Positions 59,691-64,000 of a DNA stretch of 64,000 nt are shown piece by piece (position 1 is the stretch's first letter; each line of letters begins with the position of its first letter). Made by a program: the position numbers and the translations under genes. This DNA comes from Lysobacterales bacterium (lineage in GTDB: Bacteria > Pseudomonadota > Gammaproteobacteria > Xanthomonadales > SZUA-5), in NCBI GenBank assembly GCA_022844135.1, contig JALHMG010000032.1, positions 1-64,000 on the forward strand, read 5' to 3'. The notes beneath the pieces are model-generated. The model had not been told where the DNA came from. It worked only from the letters and a program-made list of their open reading frames with translations, and did no database searches.

Positions 59691-60047
59691 GGACGCTGGG
59701 AAGGGAAGTGCTTAGAAAGGGTTTCATGCTCGGCCCGTGACCCGCCCCCCGCCCCCGTTTCGGTTGACGAATAAATCGTGCCGCCTGAATAACGATGTCA
59801 TTGGCGGCAGGCATGTCATGAGTGACAGCATACGGACAGTCCAATCAATTGCCTAAGCTCGACGATGTTGCTCAAGTGCGATTTGATAAATGATCGAGAC
59901 CGTTGTATCGAAACAACCTGGTCGATGCATTTCGTAGGTCCACGTTAACCCCGCCCAAACCCAAAGCGTGGCCGGAGCTTCGCGGTGGTCTATCGGACTC
60001 TCTTTTTGACTTCAAACTCTGCTGGGCTGTTGCAATGACTCGCAAAA

Positions 60048-60640
60048 AACTAGAATCCTGCCGTGTCGAGCTCATATGACTCAACCAACAGTCTCGGAAT
60101 CCCCATCATTATGGCATAGCGCTCAATTTCCTTAACCTGTGCAAGCAAAACACCCTCATCTTCTGACTTTGCGGTGGACAACAAGCTCCAACGGATTCGT
60201 GCCGCCAGAGCAAGATGCCTCACATCCTCGTGACCTCCCTCGCTGGCGAACGCAATCGCGCTATTTATTAGGCTCCTGGACTTTTGCGGGTCGGTAAAAC
60301 GGATCAATTCACCGTAGTGTCTTGAAAAAATACTGCACGCTCGCGATCTGCCAAGCGCAATCAGTCCCAACATGACACCATTTCCCTCGTTTCTGGCTTC
60401 AATCCCGCCTTTTGCTCTGCTACGTGTACTGTCACTATTTCGATGATCAAGGACGTTGGCAATTCTCTCCACAATGATCCCCGAGTTAAGCAGTGAATTA
60501 TCATGGTCGCCGTAGAGAGCGGCCTCGTACGCCGTCATCGCCTGATCAGTGCGTCCCAGCAAATGCATTACCAAAGCAAGATAGCCGAGCGTAACTGAGA
60601 GAAACGGCCATGTCTCATCAGCGATTTTAAGAGCATTTAC
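60048..60640 (-). pseudogene. C-terminal remnant of a TPR-like protein
   Basis: On the minus strand the frame reads NALKIADETWPFLSV, then LGYLALVMHLLGRTDQAMTAYEAAL, which is a clear TPR-type repeat, on to the stop at 60050. In-frame TGA upstream and the absence of any credible start indicate a lost N terminus. The region is AT-richer than its neighbours, suggesting a transferred gene in decay. The usual partners of such TPR tails are regulators or ATPases, but the missing part cannot be named. Confidence 0.6.
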
Positions 60641-60759
60641 TTGGTGGCCCCTTCAAATCGATGAGATTTATTCTGGTGGATTTTGATTTTCGCTCATCGC
60701 GGAAGACTGCGAGAGTTAGGCTGGCCAGCAGATGATCCTGTTGTTCGAATGCGAGGAGG

Positions 60760-61164
60760 TCACTCGAAGAGGCGCTCGTCGCGCGAACTTCCGTCCATTT
60801 GTCGGCGCTCTTCGACATAGGCCGCGAAGCGCGCTTCCTGCTCGGGTCGGAGCAGCGCAGCGATGCGCGCATCCTGGGCCTTACGCAGGGCGATCAGTTG
60901 CTGACGCAGGCCTTCGGTGACCGTGGTCAGGCGCGCCACCTCGGCGCTGTCGTTTGCGAGTCTTGCCCTACGCAGGGCGCGCGATTCGCGGTTATAGACC
61001 TGACGCAGCGAAGCAAATTCGCGGCGGTAGTCGGCTTCGATGTCGGCAAGTTGACGCGACTGGTCGATGTCGAGGCCAAGGCGAGTGGTGAGCGAGGCAT
61101 CGGCGAGCGAGGCGGTTGACCAGAGCAGGGTGATGGCCAGAAGTAGTTGCAGGCAATTGCGCAT
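60760..61164 (-). CDS. Small periplasmic helical protein (Spy/CpxP-like layout)
   Basis: A 134-residue protein with signal peptide MRNCLQLLLAITLLWSTASLA followed by an almost entirely helical, charged mature part (DQSRQLADIEADYRREFASL, LRPEQEARFAAYVEERRQM). The layout resembles CpxP/Spy-type or heavy-metal-sensor periplasmic chaperones, but the LTxxQ signature is not clear. Alone on this strand. Confidence 0.7.
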   Translation of the reverse strand: MRNCLQLLLAITLLWSTASLADASLTTRLGLDIDQSRQLADIEADYRREFASLRQVYNRESRALRRARLANDSAEVARLTTVTEGLRQQLIALRKAQDARIAALLRPEQEARFAAYVEERRQMDGSSRDERLFE

Positions 61165-61538
61165 GGATCGTTCTCTTTAAAGCGGCGGGGCGCCGCAATC
61201 CTGAAATACGTACGCTAGGTCCGAAAACGACATCGAGCGCCAAAGGTTGTTGATGAGGGATCCAGAATCCTCTCGGATCGATCGTGGTCCGAATTAAAGT
61301 TTGCAGCGCCGCATGGCCAGGCCACGATACTGGCGGATCAAAATCCGGCGGAACTGGGGTGAGTCCGCTCGGAAAGGTTGGCATGGATGGCATGAGGCCA
61401 CCATTGGGTGGCGTGCCACTGCCGCGAAGACGACGGTAGGCGTCGAACTTGCCAGCACCTGGTTGGCTTCGACAACGGTCTGCGCGTCTGGTGCGCCCGC
61501 ATCGGCGAATGCGAAAAGCACATCATCGATTTCGGCCA
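61165..61538. other. Gene-free region
   Basis: No gene can be supported here. The minus frame around 61300-61530 reads AEIDDVLFAFADAGAPDAQ and may be debris from the PIN-toxin locus or another lost gene. Confidence 0.4.
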
Positions 61539-61577
61539 GCGCTGCTCGCGGCGATGGTCTATGCCGATCTCAATGCC
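61539..61577 (+). repeat. 39-bp fragment of a RAYT-type transposase gene
   Basis: GCGCTGCTCGCGGCGATGGT and the next 19 bases match the RAYT gene at 62587-62625 at 33 of 39 positions, encoding LLAAMVYADLNA versus LLAAMVFVDLNP. It abuts the point where the PIN toxin frame stops. Confidence 0.6.
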
Positions 61578-61822
61578 GCACTGCGATCTTCGAGCACGAT
61601 GTGCTCGATGCTGGCCAGTGCGCGCAGCACACGGACAATGCCCCGGACCGGGAGTTCGCAAAACCGGCGCATGACCCATTCCAGTTCCAGCAGCAAGGTG
61701 ACTGAGACGAACGATCGCTCGCTGAGCGCCGCTACGGCGGCTGGCCGCTGACTGGCGGCCCGCGCATCGTCGGGATCGTCGATAAAGAACCGCGCCAAGA
61801 CGTTGGTGTCCAGCGCCTTCAT
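61559..61822 (-). pseudogene. Truncated VapC-type PIN-domain toxin
   Basis: MKALDTNVLARFFIDDPDDA opens a PIN domain with Asp5, and LLLELEWVMRRF carries the second acidic residue. After 87 residues the frame stops at LEDRSAALRSA, so the last third, with the normal DFADALH-type acidic pair, is missing. The stop lies where the RAYT-like fragment begins on the other strand. The upstream antitoxin is only a fragment (EHFDPAAVLTKSRQANR, no start in frame), so the module looks dead. Confidence 0.7.
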
Positions 61823-62011
61823 CGGTTGGCCTGTCGCGACTTCGTCAGAACCGCGGCTGGGTCGAAGTGCTCGAGGCGCCGAGCAACACCTCACGTCGGC
61901 GCCTTAATCATGCCGGCCATTTTCGACATATCGTCGAACCCATGAGTGCATCGAGGGACGGTTGCCGTACAGGGCGAACGGGCAGTCGTCGTCGCGCTTG
62001 CGACCTGCAGT

Positions 62012-62029
62012 TGTAGGAAAATTCCTACA
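62012..62029. promoter_or_regulatory. Inverted repeat upstream of the RAYT gene
   Basis: TGTAGGAA-AA-TTCCTACA, a perfect 8-bp inverted repeat with a two-base centre, 56 bases before the RAYT start. It contains GTAG, the tetranucleotide known at REP hairpin feet, but could equally be an operator. Confidence 0.5.
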
Positions 62030-62085
62030 GCAAAATGCGCGTCGCCCTGACAGACCGCGTATTTCCCGGTGGCCATCATGGCGCC

Positions 62086-63048
62086 ATGACTCGAGCGCAC
62101 TCCAGCATTCTCTCTAGCTGCCAGCCCGGCTTCTACCACTGCGTAACGCGATGCGTCAGGCGCTCATGGCTGTGCGGCGTCGATCCGCTCGCCGGCGTCG
62201 ATGACGGCGCGCGCAAGGCGATGCTCGAAGCTCGAATCATGGAGTTGGGTTCGATTTTCGCGCTCGGGATCTACAGCTTTGCGGTGATGAGCAATCAAGT
62301 GCATGTGGTGCTCTCAGTCGAGCCCGATGCAGCGAGTCAGTGGGGTAAGGAAGCGGTCGTTGATCGCTGGCTGCGTTTGTTCCCAGCGCGCCAGGGCGAT
62401 ACCCGCGAACGTGAGCTGATGTTGAAGAGCGCTATCGCCATCGAAACTCGGCGCCAGCGTCTTACCGACATCTCTTGGTTCATGCGCTGCCTCGATGAAC
62501 ACGCTGCACGCCGCGCCAATGCGGAAGGCGTCAAGAGACGATTCTATGAGGGTCGCTTCAAGTGCCAACGGCTCGAAGACGAGCAAGCGCTGCTTGCGGC
62601 GATGGTGTTCGTCGATCTCAATCCCGTGCGCGCAGGGGTCGCATCGAACGTCGAAGGTTCGGATCACACCAGCGTACAACGTCGCACCCACGAGTTGCGC
62701 AGCGCACCCGAGCGCGCCAATTCCATGCTGATGCCCATCGCCGGGTTCGGGGTGCCGAGCGCCAGAAAAATCGCTGGCCGGTTGGCGATGAACAACCGCC
62801 AGTACATCGAGCTGGTCGAATACACCGGTCGGCTGATCAAAAAAGGCAAGCGCGGCAAGAACAGCGAAACCGTGCCGCCCGCGCTACGCCGGCTCGGACT
62901 CAACGGCGCCGCCTGGTCGCAACAAGTGAAGGGCATTGGCGGCGGTCACTGTCGCGTCGTCGCGAGTGCCGGGGGAATCGTGGCAAGTGCCTTCAAGATG
63001 GGGAAAAAATGGCTCAAGCGCGTCGTCAGCGCATTTCGCTCATCGTGA
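62086..63048 (+). CDS. RAYT/Y1-type (IS200-like) transposase with altered HUH motif
   Basis: A 320-residue protein of the REP-associated transposase superfamily. It shows YHCVTRCVRRSWLCG, the metal-binding region SNQVHVVLS (Gln71, His73; the family norm is NHxH), then RFYEGRFKCQRLEDEQALL and the hallmark VDLNPVRAG. The GRFK position holds Phe where the short enterobacterial RAYTs have the catalytic Tyr, by my alignment. A C-terminal basic extension of about 90 residues follows. The ATG at 62086 starts TRAHSSILSSCQPGFYHC, as in relatives. REP-like copies lie just downstream (63236) and elsewhere in the window. These enzymes excise and move REP hairpins in single-stranded form. Confidence 0.85.
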   Translation: MTRAHSSILSSCQPGFYHCVTRCVRRSWLCGVDPLAGVDDGARKAMLEARIMELGSIFALGIYSFAVMSNQVHVVLSVEPDAASQWGKEAVVDRWLRLFPARQGDTRERELMLKSAIAIETRRQRLTDISWFMRCLDEHAARRANAEGVKRRFYEGRFKCQRLEDEQALLAAMVFVDLNPVRAGVASNVEGSDHTSVQRRTHELRSAPERANSMLMPIAGFGVPSARKIAGRLAMNNRQYIELVEYTGRLIKKGKRGKNSETVPPALRRLGLNGAAWSQQVKGIGGGHCRVVASAGGIVASAFKMGKKWLKRVVSAFRSS

Positions 63049-63235
63049 CCGCTGGTTTCGGTTGATCGTGACCGGTTGATGCTGTGCGTTGGTCGGATTT
63101 ATCCGTCGCGATCATCGATGGTTCGACGCATTGGGACACGCGTTGATTCGGACTCCAAGTGCAGTTGCTCGGCGTGCGGACAGCCGTCGTCACGATGGCG
63201 CGGCATGCCGCGCATGCCAATCGTCCTCACGGTCG
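63049..63235. other. Gene-free region after RAYT
   Basis: Nothing recognised in these 187 bases except spacer. With the decayed MITE and the following 330 bases it is part of a gene-free stretch to 63921. Confidence 0.5.
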
Positions 63236-63403
63236 CCACAGCCTTGCGATGACGCCCGGCCCGGCGGCGTAGCCGCCGGTCGTTCAAGTCGGCTCGCCGT
63301 ATTCCGCGAAAGCAGCCTGCTTTCACCCCTCTCGCGCCTCGCCTCGGGCTGAATTCCATCGGAAATGTTGTTCAACTCAATGACGGAACACCACGCTAAA
63401 CGT
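63236..63403 (+). mobile_element. Decayed 3' part of the CTAGTGTGG MITE
   Basis: GACGCCCGGCCCGGCGGCGT..., GTTCAAGTCGGCTCGCC, the second hairpin, TTTCACCCCTCTCGCGCC and a degenerate right end GGAACACCACGCTA match the right two-thirds of the element at 11997. Several stem bases are changed without compensation (CGCCGTATTCCGCG), so this copy looks neutral. Confidence 0.8.
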
Positions 63404-63731
63404 CAGAGTTTGCGAGATTTCGAGATGGCCTTAGGGTATGGATTTGCTGTATGAGAGATCCAAGTGTCTTCGCGATTGGGGGTCGCGGTGGGGCTGTGGC
63501 ATTTCTCGCATGCTGTCGACACTTCTTGCACGTGCCGGATCGGCATTCCAGCACAAGCGTGCCGCCTCGCGCACCAGCTCCAGGTCTCGAACTACTGCGC
63601 TCGTCACGGAGTGATGAGCGAACGCCAAGAGTCTCGCTGCAAGTTCGACCCCCGGTACGTTGACACGTTCGGCCCCCGACGCTCGACCTCGTGCATCGTT
63701 CATTTGAACGAATCGAATCAGGCGGCCAACA

Positions 63732-63880
63732 CGATGTTGAGAAGCGCACTTCCTATGCGTTTCTCAAGTCGCGAGTTCGGCGCATGTCCGGGCTCGCTCT
63801 CGATTGATCCAGCGAGTTGCTGGTTCAATGTGCGAACCATCCCTGGTTCGCGGCGGCACGCGGTTTCTTAACAGCCTGCC
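63732..63880 (+). repeat. Four-hairpin structured repeat, copy 2
   Basis: Same order as copy 1: h1 TTGAGAAGCGCA/TGCGTTTCTCAA (63737-63767), h2 GCGAGTTCGG/CCGGGCTCGC (63771-63797, two G-T pairs), h3 TTGATCCAGC/GCTGGTTCAA (63804-63828), h4 GCGAACCA/TGGTTCGC (63832-63851, perfect). The distal arm is GTTTCTTAA at 63863. Differences from copy 1 in h3 and h4 preserve or repair pairing. The 330 bases before it (63404-63731) hold no gene I can support. Confidence 0.85.
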
Positions 63881-63921
63881 AAATGCAATTAACTTGCGCC
63901 ATTCAAAAGGAAGACAAGATC

Positions 63922-64000
63922 ATGTCACATTCCGATAAATCACCCAGTCACCAGATATACAAATTGATCACGGGTAGGCCGTTGCGTGCATATCCTGCGT
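63922..64000 (+). CDS. Start of a gene running off the window
   Basis: An ATG with AAGGAAG seven bases upstream opens MSHSDKSPSHQIYKLITGRP with no stop to the end of the window. Too short to name; its composition is AT-rich compared with the core genes. Confidence 0.5.
   Translation, partial: MSHSDKSPSHQIYKLITGRPLRAYPA

Noticed and set aside
63099..63359. Minus-strand frame of 86 residues after the RAYT gene
   Set aside because: It is a translation of the decayed REP-like repeat; the same peptide shapes arise at other copies.
63396..63749. Minus-strand frames of 90-117 residues near the right end
   Set aside because: No ribosome site, no family features, and one overlaps the four-hairpin element. 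Possible gene relic but not supportable.

Overview
The window reads as chromosomal DNA of a high-GC gammaproteobacterium, most likely order Lysobacterales (Xanthomonadales). This rests on purM-purN followed by a DUF3108 protein, a PilZ gene directly behind holB, pilT divergent from a yggS-type gene, a TonB-dependent receptor, and a secreted protein ending in a FANGFE-like tail. The species cannot be named from sequence alone.

Layout. 0-11 kb: the 3' end of a group II intron, then purM-purN (purine synthesis), a DUF3108 protein, and on the minus strand carB (without carA) and gcvP behind a tandem glycine riboswitch. A Fur-box-controlled ferric-iron binding protein and an AAA/DUF4143 ATPase follow. 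12-25 kb: a hairpin-rich MITE, a ten-copy 23-bp tandem array, a small conserved protein, and two giant ATGA-coupled secreted YD/Rhs proteins. The first fuses a spherulin-4-like glycosidase domain to an Rhs core and a toxin-like tip. The second is an SpvB/TcB-like protein whose Rhs core is replaced by Ig-like repeats. 25-29 kb: maeB, a cobalamin-binding-like protein and a conserved hypothetical. 29-39.4 kb: the fatty-acid/folate/cell-wall cluster yceD-rpmF-fabH-fabD-fabG-acpP-fabF-pabB-pabC-mltG-holB-pilZ, interrupted by an antisense two-TM protein and lacking plsX and tmk. 39.5-55.6 kb: mostly single genes (carbonic anhydrase, Uma2 nuclease, TonB receptor, pilT, yggS, a propeller-GGDEF cyclase, SOUL protein, an ECF-sigma/kinase pair, HI0933 flavoprotein). 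55.6-64 kb: accessory DNA with a mazEF-like pair altered by a MITE, an orphan ABC permease, a TPR pseudogene, a truncated PIN toxin, a RAYT-like transposase, decayed MITE copies and two copies of a four-hairpin element.

The most notable signal is a family of hairpin-rich repeats: REP-like modules at 12.0, 39.4, 56.3 and 63.3 kb, and a four-hairpin element at 59.6 and 63.8 kb. Their copies differ by compensatory changes that keep the stems. They lie around a RAYT-type transposase whose HUH motif is altered. The coupled spherulin-Rhs / SpvB-Rhs pair is the second candidate for an undescribed system. A third, smaller signal is a (NNNAACC)n heptad repeat in front of three unrelated genes.
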